This document shows, piece by piece, positions 6,996 through 14,634 of a stretch of 64,000 bases of DNA (position 1 is its first letter; every line of letters starts with the position of its first letter). The stretch comes from an uncultured Nesterenkonia sp. Lineage in GTDB: Bacteria > Actinomycetota > Actinomycetes > Actinomycetales > Micrococcaceae. The notes below the pieces were generated by a model. It was not told the origin of the DNA and made no database searches. It saw only the letters and a program-made list of their open reading frames with translations. The stretch is from NCBI GenBank assembly GCA_946222885.1, contig CAMIAK010000002.1, forward strand, positions 186,001-250,000. Reading direction: 5' to 3'. Made by a program: the position numbers and the translations under genes.

Positions 6996-9554
6996 TCACT
7001 CCTCAATGGTCTCGGCCGCCCGGGACTGAGCAGTCAGCTGCTCGGGACTCGCCGCCACCACGTCGATGGAACGCTCCAGCGGCACCCCGGATGCGTCTCG
7101 CCGGGACATCTCGGCGGGCAGGACCCGTGCGGTGCCGTTCTTGGCGGCCGCCATCGCCGGGGAGGGACCGGCCCAGCCCAGCCTGAGCCGGTCCTCGCCC
7201 TTGCCGAAGCGGTGGGCCCGCACCCCTGCGGTGGCGCGGCCCTTGGCGGGGAACTCGGCGAAGTCGGTGACCTTGACGCTGCCGGACTCGAAGCCCTCCA
7301 GCGGCTCGGCGCCCTCGGCCAGGGTGACGACGACGGCGTTCGAGACCCCTTCTGCCTCCTCGCCGGCCGCCGACGCCGGCACCACCGAGAACCCGATGAC
7401 GCGGTCTCCCTCGGAGACCTTCATCCCGGCCATGCCGGAGGCGGTGCGTCCCTGCGGGCGGACCAGGGAGGCCTCATAGCGCAGCAGCTGGGCCCCGGCG
7501 GTCACGAAGACCAGCTGGTCGGCGTCCTGGGCGACGGCCGCCCCCACCACAGTGTCCGCGTTCCGCGTCCCGGCGTCCTTCAGGGAGATGATCTCCCACT
7601 CGTCGCGGTTGAGGGGGTAGTCGGGGTTGACCCGCTTGACCCGCCCGGAGGCGGTGCCCAGCGCGATCACCGCGTCCAGCGGGACGAAGGCGATCAGCTC
7701 CTCCTTCTTCTCCAGCTGGAATGCACCGGTGAAGAACTCCTTGGACTTCACGCCCTGCGCCAGGTTCGCCTTCCCGGAGGCGATCTCCACGGCGGGCATG
7801 TCGACCACGGGCACCCGGATCATCCGGCCGAAGGAGGTCACCGCCCCGATCTCCCCGCGGGCGGTGGTGGGCACCACCGAGGCAAGGGCGTCGTGCCGGG
7901 ACCGGCGGGTCGGATGGACCAGTGCGGAGCGGTCGGTGGTGCGGGCCAGCTGCCCGGAGGCGGACAGCAGCGCCCAGCAGGGTGCGTCGGCGATCTGCAG
8001 CGAGGACCCGGCGTCGCCGCTCCGGGAGGCGGGGAGCGCTGCGGCAGCCGGCTCCATGGTCTCCGACTCCGCCAGGACGGTGCGCCGGTCATCGCCGTGC
8101 TTCTCCGCCACCTCGGCCAGCTCATCGGCGACCGTCTCGCGCAGCCGCTGCTCGGACTCCAGGATCGCGGTGAGTTCGGCGATCTCCTCCTCGAGCTTCT
8201 GCTTCTCCTGCTCGAGCTCCAGGGTGGAGTAGCGGGTGAGCTGGCGCAGGCGCAGCTCCAGGATGTGTTCGGCCTGGGGGTGGGTGAGGTCGAAGATGGT
8301 CATCAGCCGCTCGCGCGCAGCGCCGGTGTCCTCGGCGGCGCGGATGATCTGGATGACCTCGTCGATGTCGAGGATGGCGATCAGCAGGCCCTCCACCAGG
8401 TGGAGGCGGTCTTGGCGCTTCTTCAGCCGGAAGGAGGTGCGCCGGCGCACGACGTCGAGCCGGTGGTCCACGTAGACCTGCAGCATCTCCACCAGGCCCA
8501 TGGTCCGCGGCTGGCCGTCCACCAGGGCCACGTTGTTGATGCCGAAGGAGTCCTCCATCGGCGTGAGCTTGTAGAGCTGGGCGAGCACCGCCTGCGGGTT
8601 GAAACCGGCCTTGAGCTCGATGATGAGCTTCAGCCCGTTCTTCCGGTCGGTCAGGTCCAGGACGTCGGAGATGCCGGCGAGCTTCTTGGCCTGGACAGCG
8701 TCCTTGATCTTCTCGATCAGCTTCTCCGGGCCGACCATGTACGGCAGCTCCGTGACTACGATGCCGGTCTTGCGGGCGGTCACCTGCTCGATGGAGACGG
8801 TGGCACGGGTCTTGAAGGAGCCCCGGCCGGTGGCGTAGGCGTCCCGGATCCCGTCCAGCCCCACGATCCGGCCGCCGGAGGGCAGGTCCGGCCCGGGGAT
8901 GTGCTCCATCAGATCCTCGAGGGTGGCCTCCGGGTTGAGGATCAGGTGCCGGGCACCGCTGACGACCTCGCGCAGATTGTGGGGAGCCATATTGGTGGCC
9001 ATCCCGACGGCGATGCCGGAGGCCCCGTTGACCAGCAGGTTCGGGAAGGCGCTGGGCAGCACCCCCGGCTGGGTCAGCTGGTTGTCATAGTTGGGCTCGA
9101 AGTCGACGACGTCCTCATCCAGGTCCGCGGTCATCGCCAGGGCGGCGGCGGTCATCCGGGCCTCGGTGTAGCGGGCGGCCGCGGGGCCGTCGTCGAGGGA
9201 GCCGAAGTTGCCGTGGCCGTCCACCAGAGGAAGTCGCAGTGCCCAGGACTGGGCCAGCCGGACCAGGGCGTCGTAGATGGCGGCGTCGCCGTGGGGGTGC
9301 AGCTTGCCCATCACCTCGCCCACCACCCGGGCGGACTTCACATGGCCCTTCTCCGGGCGCAGGCCCATGTCGGCCATCATGTAGAGGATGCGGCGCTGCA
9401 CCGGCTTGAGCCCGTCGCGGGCATCCGGCAGGGCACGGGAGTAGATGACCGAATAGGCGTATTCGAGGAATGAGGTCTCCATCTCCGCCGAGACGTCGAT
9501 GTCGACGATGTTGTCCTCGGGGGTCGCCGGGGGCTGTTCGGTGCTGCGCGCCAT
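6996..9554 (-). CDS. parC: DNA topoisomerase IV subunit A (ParC), GyrA/ParC family
   Basis: An 852-residue type IIA topoisomerase DNA-cleavage subunit. The breakage-reunion domain shows LEYAYSVIYSRALPDARDGLKPVQRR, GKLHPHGDAAIY in the quinolone-resistance region, and the catalytic Tyr in AAARYTEARMT; a coiled coil follows near residues 400-480. The C-terminal beta-propeller lacks the canonical GyrA box (QRRGGRG), which favours ParC over GyrA. I chose ATG 9554 because the protein then begins MARSTEQPPATPEDNIVDID; the frame is open further upstream but that part would run into the divergent pat gene. The parE partner is not in the window. Only 54 bp separate its start from the divergent acetyltransferase gene. 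Confidence 0.9.
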   Translation of the reverse strand: MARSTEQPPATPEDNIVDIDVSAEMETSFLEYAYSVIYSRALPDARDGLKPVQRRILYMMADMGLRPEKGHVKSARVVGEVMGKLHPHGDAAIYDALVRLAQSWALRLPLVDGHGNFGSLDDGPAAARYTEARMTAAALAMTADLDEDVVDFEPNYDNQLTQPGVLPSAFPNLLVNGASGIAVGMATNMAPHNLREVVSGARHLILNPEATLEDLMEHIPGPDLPSGGRIVGLDGIRDAYATGRGSFKTRATVSIEQVTARKTGIVVTELPYMVGPEKLIEKIKDAVQAKKLAGISDVLDLTDRKNGLKLIIELKAGFNPQAVLAQLYKLTPMEDSFGINNVALVDGQPRTMGLVEMLQVYVDHRLDVVRRRTSFRLKKRQDRLHLVEGLLIAILDIDEVIQIIRAAEDTGAARERLMTIFDLTHPQAEHILELRLRQLTRYSTLELEQEKQKLEEEIAELTAILESEQRLRETVADELAEVAEKHGDDRRTVLAESETMEPAAAALPASRSGDAGSSLQIADAPCWALLSASGQLARTTDRSALVHPTRRSRHDALASVVPTTARGEIGAVTSFGRMIRVPVVDMPAVEIASGKANLAQGVKSKEFFTGAFQLEKKEELIAFVPLDAVIALGTASGRVKRVNPDYPLNRDEWEIISLKDAGTRNADTVVGAAVAQDADQLVFVTAGAQLLRYEASLVRPQGRTASGMAGMKVSEGDRVIGFSVVPASAAGEEAEGVSNAVVVTLAEGAEPLEGFESGSVKVTDFAEFPAKGRATAGVRAHRFGKGEDRLRLGWAGPSPAMAAAKNGTARVLPAEMSRRDASGVPLERSIDVVAASPEQLTAQSRAAETIEE

Positions 9555-9596
9555 GGTGGGAGTGAGCGTCCTGTATCGGTCGTCGGAAACTTCTCG

Positions 9597-9602
9597 TAGG
9601 GT
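9597..9602 (+). promoter_or_regulatory. -10 box (TAGGGT) of a leaderless promoter for the pat-like gene
   Basis: TAGGGT is followed by six bases and the ATG at 9609. It lies in the 54-bp divergent space shared with parC. Confidence 0.5.
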
Positions 9603-9608
9603 GATCCT

Positions 9609-12311
9609 ATGGGTCATCAGAGCAGAACCCACGGATATCCGTCCCACTGGGAGGCAGATGTCGTGCTCCGCGACGGCGCGGCGGCGCATCTGCGCCCCAT
9701 CAGCAGTGACGACGCCGACCGGCTGCAGCGTATGCACCAGGGCCAGTCCGAGTCGTCGATCTACCTGCGCTACTTCACCTATAAGTCAACGCTGACGGAC
9801 AAGGAGCTGGAGCGCTTCACCGAGGTCGACCATGTGGACCGGGTCGCCATGGTGATCCTGCTGGACGACGAGATCATCGGCGTCGGGGGCTACGACCGGA
9901 TCGACGACACCCGGGAGGCCGAGGTCTCCTTCAACATCTCCGACTCCCACCAGGGCAGGGGACTGGGGTCCATCCTGCTCGAGCATCTGGCCGCGGCCGG
10001 CCGGGAGCGCGGGATCGAACGCTTCTCCGCGGAGGTGCTCCCGGAGAACCGCAAGATGCTCACCGTCTTCTCCGAGGCCGGCTACGAGGTCCAGCGGAAG
10101 TTCGAGGACGGGGTGGTGCTGCTGGAGTTCAGCATCGACCCCACCGAACGCTCCCGGGAGGTCATGGAGTCGCGCGAGCACCGCGCCGAGGCCCGCAGCG
10201 TCGGCGAGCTGCTCGCACCTGCGCAGGTGGCGGTGATCGGCGCCTCCCGCGAATACGGCTCAGTGGGCTACCACCTGCTCCAGAACATCGTGGAGGGCCG
10301 GTTCACCGGGGGTGTGCACTCGGTCAACCCGGAGGCCTTCGAGGTCGGGGGGACCCGCGCCTACGCCTCACTGGAGCACATCCGGCAGGAGATCGACCTC
10401 GGCGTGGTCGCCGTGCCTCCGGAGCATCTCGAGGAGGTGGTCGCGGACTGCGGCCGCCACGGGGTCAAGGGCATCCTGGTGCTCACCGACTCGCCGAAGA
10501 TCGACCAGCGGGAGCTGGTCAGGCTGGCCCGGCGCTGGGGCATGCGGGTGGTGGGCCCGGCCTCGGTGGGACTGCTGAACACAGACCCTGACGTCTCGCT
10601 CAACGCCTCGCTGTCGCCGTCCATGCCGCTGCGCGGAGGGGTCGGTCTGTTCAGCCAGTCCGCCTCGGTGGGCGTCTCGCTGTACTCCCAGGCCCACCGG
10701 CGGGAACTCGGGCTCTCCTCGGTGATCTCCGCAGGCAATCGCGCGGACCTCTCCGGCAACGACGCCATGCAGTACTTCGAGGATGACGACGCCACCCGCG
10801 CAGTGGGGGTCTACCTGGAGAGCTTCGGCAACCCGCGCAAGTTCTCCCGCATCGCCCGGCGGCTCTCCCGGACCAAGCCCGTCGTCGTCGCCAAGTCAGA
10901 CGTCATGGGCCGTCGGCTGCCGCCGGGACACGAAGTGCGCACCACCCGGGCGCCCCTGGGTGCGGTGGATGCGATGCTGGACCACTCCGGGGTCATCCAG
11001 GTGGGCAATCACGATTCGCTCATGGACGTGCTCCAGGTGCTGGCCACCCAGCCGCTGCCGGCGGGACGGCGCATCGCGATCCTCTCGAACTCGCCCTCGA
11101 TGAGCCGGGTGCTCGCCGACGCCGCCGAATCCCAGGGGCTGAAGCCGGTGCGCATCGCCGGAGACCTGGACCTGGAGGGCACCAACCGGGAGGCCGGGCA
11201 GGCGCTCAGCCGCGCCCTGGGCGAACTGCTGGAGGACGACGACGTCGATTCGGTCGCCCTGTGCCTGCAGCCCAGCTTCACCGGCGAGCATGTGGATCGC
11301 AGCCGCGTGATCTCCGAGATCTCACGGGAGTACGCCAAGCCGGTGGTGGTCTCCTACATCGGCGTGCTGGATCAGAATGTGGCGCTGAACTACGTGGGCA
11401 ATGCGGCCCCGGTGATCGAGACCGGGGCCCTGCAGCAGGGTGTGCCGATCTTCTCCTCCCCGGAGCGATCGGTGGCCGCCCTCGGCAAGATCGCCCGTTA
11501 TCAGCGCTGGCGCCAGGACGGCATCGGGGAGCCTTTCGTGCCCGGTGGGCTGGAGGGCACCGCCGTGCTGCGCAGGGGCGATGTCCTCCTGGAGCAGTGG
11601 CTCGAAGGCGTGCGAGGCGCCGAGCTGCGCCGGCTTGAGCCGGACCAGGTCGCGGAGCTGCTGGGGCTCTACGGGGTCTCGGTGATGCGGTCGCTGCCCT
11701 TCGAGACCGAGGAGGAGGCAGTGGACGCCGCTGAGGAGCTGGGCTATCCGGTGGCGGTGAAGGCCACCAACTCGTACCTCAGGCACCGGCTCGACCTGGG
11801 CGGGGTGCAGCTGAACATCGAGGACGCCGAGATGCTGCGCAGGACCATCTCGGAGATGCGCCGCACTCTGGCCCGCTACGGCAGCCCGGGGCTGGAGGTC
11901 CAGCCGATGGCGCCCACCGGGCAGGGGTGCATCCTGCGGGCGATCGAGGATCCGATGATGGGGCCGGTGGTCTCCTTCGGCATCTCCGGCGATGCGGTGG
12001 ACCTGCTCGACGACTGGGCCCACGGTGTGCCGCCGCTGACCGACCGGGACGTCCGCCGGCTGGTGCGCCGCCCGCGCGCTGCGCAGAAGCTGTTGGGCTA
12101 CCAGGGGATCCCCGCGGTGGACGTGACGGCCCTTGAGGAGGCCGTCCAGCGGATCGCCATCCTCAAGGACAACCATCCTCAGGTGGCCTCCCTGGAGCTC
12201 ACGCCGCTGCTCGCCTCCCCGGACGGGGTCAGCGTGCTCCATGCCTCGGTGGAGATCGCAAACCCCGAGCAGCGCACGGACTCCGCGCGGCGCGCCATGT
12301 CCCGCTGGTGA
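9609..12311 (+). CDS. Pat-like protein lysine acetyltransferase: GNAT fused to NDP-forming acyl-CoA synthetase
   Basis: A 900-residue fusion. Residues about 20-180 form a GNAT acetyltransferase domain (GVGGYDRIDD, then the acetyl-CoA-binding SDSHQGRGLGSILLEHL). The rest resembles ADP-forming acyl-CoA synthetases: a CoA-binding domain (VAVIGASREYGSVGYHLLQN), succinyl-CoA ligase-like domains (GLFSQSASVG, SAGNRADLSGND) and an ATP-grasp domain from about residue 680 (GYPVAVKATNS). The GNAT-first order is the Streptomyces type; E. coli PatZ has GNAT last. Family members acetylate and switch off acetyl-CoA synthetase. The phosphohistidine expected of an active synthetase is not evident to me, as in other Pat proteins whose ligase part is regulatory. 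Confidence 0.87.
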   Translation: MGHQSRTHGYPSHWEADVVLRDGAAAHLRPISSDDADRLQRMHQGQSESSIYLRYFTYKSTLTDKELERFTEVDHVDRVAMVILLDDEIIGVGGYDRIDDTREAEVSFNISDSHQGRGLGSILLEHLAAAGRERGIERFSAEVLPENRKMLTVFSEAGYEVQRKFEDGVVLLEFSIDPTERSREVMESREHRAEARSVGELLAPAQVAVIGASREYGSVGYHLLQNIVEGRFTGGVHSVNPEAFEVGGTRAYASLEHIRQEIDLGVVAVPPEHLEEVVADCGRHGVKGILVLTDSPKIDQRELVRLARRWGMRVVGPASVGLLNTDPDVSLNASLSPSMPLRGGVGLFSQSASVGVSLYSQAHRRELGLSSVISAGNRADLSGNDAMQYFEDDDATRAVGVYLESFGNPRKFSRIARRLSRTKPVVVAKSDVMGRRLPPGHEVRTTRAPLGAVDAMLDHSGVIQVGNHDSLMDVLQVLATQPLPAGRRIAILSNSPSMSRVLADAAESQGLKPVRIAGDLDLEGTNREAGQALSRALGELLEDDDVDSVALCLQPSFTGEHVDRSRVISEISREYAKPVVVSYIGVLDQNVALNYVGNAAPVIETGALQQGVPIFSSPERSVAALGKIARYQRWRQDGIGEPFVPGGLEGTAVLRRGDVLLEQWLEGVRGAELRRLEPDQVAELLGLYGVSVMRSLPFETEEEAVDAAEELGYPVAVKATNSYLRHRLDLGGVQLNIEDAEMLRRTISEMRRTLARYGSPGLEVQPMAPTGQGCILRAIEDPMMGPVVSFGISGDAVDLLDDWAHGVPPLTDRDVRRLVRRPRAAQKLLGYQGIPAVDVTALEEAVQRIAILKDNHPQVASLELTPLLASPDGVSVLHASVEIANPEQRTDSARRAMSRW

Positions 12312-12327
12312 ACGTGAGATCCACAGT

Positions 12328-12389
12328 TGCCGCGAGTTGTCAGCACTGCCGCGAGATAAAGCGCGCGGCAGATGTGAAAGCTCGCGGCA
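12328..12389. repeat. Palindromic element, copy 1: four 9-bp boxes on 19-bp spacing
   Basis: This 62-bp element lies between the pat-like gene and the stop of the DUF559-like gene. Box TGCCGCGAG occurs at 12328-12336 and 12347-12355; its inverse CTCGCGGCA occurs at 12381-12389 and, with one mismatch, at 12362-12370. Within each half the boxes start 19 bp apart, and the halves face each other across a 6-bp centre. The same architecture recurs at 13508-13570 on the other side of the gene. It could be a bidirectional terminator, but it lacks T-runs. Confidence 0.8.
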
Positions 12390-12395
12390 TTCGGG

Positions 12396-13448
12396 CTAAG
12401 GAGCCATGCGGGGGACCCCGGCGCGCAGGAGCTTCCGCTCGAGCCGCTTCAGATCGTGGAGGTCTTCCCAGCAGCAGCGCATAAAGCCGTAGCCCAGTCG
12501 GCGGAGGTCATCCTCCCGGACCTTCTCCTCGCGCAGCGAACTGGGTCCTTCCTGCCGGTACTTCATCCAACCGTCGAACTCCCCGATGACCCCGGTCTCC
12601 TCCCAGAGGAAGTCCACACGGTACCGCCGGCCCTCAGCGATCATCGTCACCTGCAGGCGCGGTGGGGCGAAGCCCAGCACAGCGAACTGTGCTCGTGCCA
12701 CAGACTCACCCGGAGACTCGGAGGCCGGGTCGGCGAAGGCCAGAGACGTCTCCCACAGGTGGCGGCGTCGCCGGGTCGATCGAAGAGCCGAGGCACCTTC
12801 CTGGAGCTGTTCCTGGGAGAGGGGCGGACGACTTTCGCCGTCTCTCAGAGCTGCATCCAAGACGACGACGCCGGCGGGGAAGCTCAATCTGCCCACGGCG
12901 TCCGGAACAGCCCTGGCCAGGGGCTCGGTCAGCAGACTGACTCCATGCTCTGTGGTGAGGATCGGCGCTACAGGCTCCGGAGCAGTGGTGGGAGAGACCT
13001 GGTGCGTGCCGAAGCCGCGGAAAGCATGGGGCCCCAGGTCAGACGGTGTGCCTGGGCAGTTTCGCCCGAGGAGGGCGCTGAACTCCCGAGCACTCAGCGT
13101 GCCGGTCATGGAGGGCTGCTTCAGTCTGCGCGCCTGGTGGCGTGTGCCCGCGCGGACCTGGACATCCGGCGGCATCTGCAGCAGGGGGAGGCCGTGCAGA
13201 TGCAGAGCCGTCTCCCGGCAGAAGACCGGTTCTTCCAGCTGGAGAGCGGTGGCCGCCGCCGTCAGGCTGAACCGCTCCGAGGGATGAGACTCCGCCCAGG
13301 TGACCGCCGGAAGGTAGACACCTCTCCTGAGTTTCAGCAGCCGACCGCGCCGCAGCTCCCTGCCGTACTGATTCCCCGTGTGGATGCCCTCCGGCTCCAA
13401 CCGGCTGATGAGGAAGGGGCAGGCGGCGTCGGGCTGCGGAAGGTTCAT
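12396..13448 (-). CDS. AbiEi-like winged-helix protein with C-terminal DUF559/Vsr-like nuclease domain
   Basis: A 350-residue protein. The N-terminal half resembles the type IV antitoxin AbiEi domain: a short basic wing (LRRGRLLKLRRGVYLP, about residues 30-45), then ATALQLEEPVFCRETALHLHGLPL. The C-terminal 100 residues resemble DUF559/very-short-patch-repair-like PD-(D/E)xK nucleases: RVDFLW (D279), then GEFDGWMKY (E290, K296), then RRLGYGFMRCCWEDL. ATG 13448 was chosen because the frame upstream runs into palindromic element 2; the Shine-Dalgarno is weak. There is no AbiEii toxin gene beside it. The gene stands alone between two related palindromes. Orphan proteins of this type are common in actinobacteria and their function is unknown. 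Confidence 0.75.
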   Translation of the reverse strand: MNLPQPDAACPFLISRLEPEGIHTGNQYGRELRRGRLLKLRRGVYLPAVTWAESHPSERFSLTAAATALQLEEPVFCRETALHLHGLPLLQMPPDVQVRAGTRHQARRLKQPSMTGTLSAREFSALLGRNCPGTPSDLGPHAFRGFGTHQVSPTTAPEPVAPILTTEHGVSLLTEPLARAVPDAVGRLSFPAGVVVLDAALRDGESRPPLSQEQLQEGASALRSTRRRRHLWETSLAFADPASESPGESVARAQFAVLGFAPPRLQVTMIAEGRRYRVDFLWEETGVIGEFDGWMKYRQEGPSSLREEKVREDDLRRLGYGFMRCCWEDLHDLKRLERKLLRAGVPRMAP

Positions 13449-13507
13449 CCGTTCAGCGTGCCGGATAGTTCCGAACTCTGCAGAGACTATCCACAGGCGG
13501 CTCTGAA

Positions 13508-13570
13508 TGCCGCGAGTTTTCACCGTTGCCGTGAGTTTATAACCCGCGGCAACGGTGAAAACTCGCGGCA
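13508..13570. repeat. Palindromic element, copy 2: 24-bp perfect inverted repeat with four boxes
   Basis: Arms 13508-13531 and 13547-13570 are perfect inverse complements with a 15-nt loop. The four boxes are TGCCGCGAG (13508-13516), TGCCGTGAG (13527-13535), CCCGCGGCA (13543-13551) and CTCGCGGCA (13562-13570), again spaced 19 bp within each half. It lies 20 bp past the oleD stop and 60 bp before the DUF559-like start. As RNA it would form a very stable hairpin that could end oleD transcription. Confidence 0.85.
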
Positions 13571-13590
13571 AATGGAGTGGAGAAGAGGCC

Positions 13591-14634
13591 TCAGAGCACT
13601 CCGCCGGTGCGGGCGACGTGCTCGGCGAGTCTCTTCAGGCCTTCGTCGATGCTGACGGAGGGAGTCCAGTCCAGGGCCTCGCGGGTGCGGCGCTGGTCGA
13701 ACCAGTGGGCGGTGCTCAGCTGCTCGGCCAGGAACTTGGTCATCGGTGGTTCGCCGTCGCCCGGCATCTGTGTGACCCCGCTGGCGGAGGCCCAGATCTT
13801 CTCCACCGCCAGGCCCGCGGCTTTGGCGATGCCCGGGGCCACACGCATCCGGGGGCGCTTGGCCCCGCCCGCCTCGGCGATGCCCATGAGCAGCTCGCCG
13901 ATCGGCCGGGGCTCACCGTTGGTGAGCACCAGACGCTGGCCGTGGATCGCTGGCAGCCGCCGCAGCCCGGCGGCGAAGGCCTCCACTGCGTTGTCGATGT
14001 AGAGGGTGTCCACCAGAGCGGCGCCGGAGCCGAGGATCGGCAGCCGACCCGAGCGTGCCCGGGCCACGATGCGCTGGGTCAGCTGCCCGTCCCCGGGGCC
14101 CCACACCAGATGCGGCCGCATGATCAGCACGTTCATCCCGGCGGCGCCGTAGCCCTCGGCCAGCAGCTCGGCCTCGGCCTTGGTCTGGGCGTAGCTGCCC
14201 TCGGCGTGGTCCGGGTCGGCAGGCCCTGCTCCCTCGCCCACCAACGAGGAGCCGGCATGGGCCACGGAGGGAGAGGAGACGTGTAGGACGTTGTCCACCC
14301 CGGCGCGCCAGGCGGCGTCGAGCAGGCGCTCCGTGCCGCCGATGTTCACCTCGACGAACTCCTCGCGCCGGCCGGAGACCGAGACCTTCGCCGCCATGTG
14401 GATCACAGCATGCTGGCCGGCGACGGCGCGCTCCACAGCCCCGGGGTCGCTCAGCGAGCCGCGCACCTCGGCGGCGCCCTCCACTCCGGAGGCGCTGCGC
14501 TGCAGGGTGGTCACCTCATAGCCGAGGTCCACCAGGCGCTGCGCCACCGACCGGCCCAGCAGCCCTGAGGCACCGGTCACCAGGACCCTGCTGCCGGGCA
14601 GGATCTCCGAATCGGTCACAGTCTTGGGGCTCAC
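13591..14634 (-). CDS. oleD: OleD, NADPH-dependent 2-alkyl-3-ketoacid reductase (SDR/epimerase fold)
   Basis: A 347-residue extended short-chain dehydrogenase. The Rossmann motif VLVTGASGLLG is near residue 15 and the catalytic YAQTK (YxxxK) near residue 150, with HVSSPSVAH supplying the Ser. In olefin synthesis OleD reduces the beta-keto acid made by OleA to a beta-hydroxy acid. The GTG start at 14634 overlaps the TGA of oleBC (GTGA), showing translational coupling; the frame is open much further upstream but that part is the shadow of oleBC. A strong palindrome follows 20 bp after the stop. Without its neighbours it could be called only a generic NAD-dependent epimerase. Confidence 0.88.
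   Translation of the reverse strand: MSPKTVTDSEILPGSRVLVTGASGLLGRSVAQRLVDLGYEVTTLQRSASGVEGAAEVRGSLSDPGAVERAVAGQHAVIHMAAKVSVSGRREEFVEVNIGGTERLLDAAWRAGVDNVLHVSSPSVAHAGSSLVGEGAGPADPDHAEGSYAQTKAEAELLAEGYGAAGMNVLIMRPHLVWGPGDGQLTQRIVARARSGRLPILGSGAALVDTLYIDNAVEAFAAGLRRLPAIHGQRLVLTNGEPRPIGELLMGIAEAGGAKRPRMRVAPGIAKAAGLAVEKIWASASGVTQMPGDGEPPMTKFLAEQLSTAHWFDQRRTREALDWTPSVSIDEGLKRLAEHVARTGGVL

Noticed and set aside
6996..9554. Labelling this gene gyrA
   Set aside because: The C-terminal domain lacks a GyrA box and there is no adjacent gyrB; it looks like the ParC paralogue typical of this group.
12328..12389. CRISPR-like array from the repeated 9-bp boxes
   Set aside because: The boxes are short, two are inverted, there are no spacers of constant length and no cas genes are in the window.
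12456..13655. Plus-strand open frame opposite the DUF559-like gene
   Set aside because: It would run through palindromic element 2 and the oleD 3' end, and it shows no recognisable domain, whereas the minus-strand protein has nuclease motifs.
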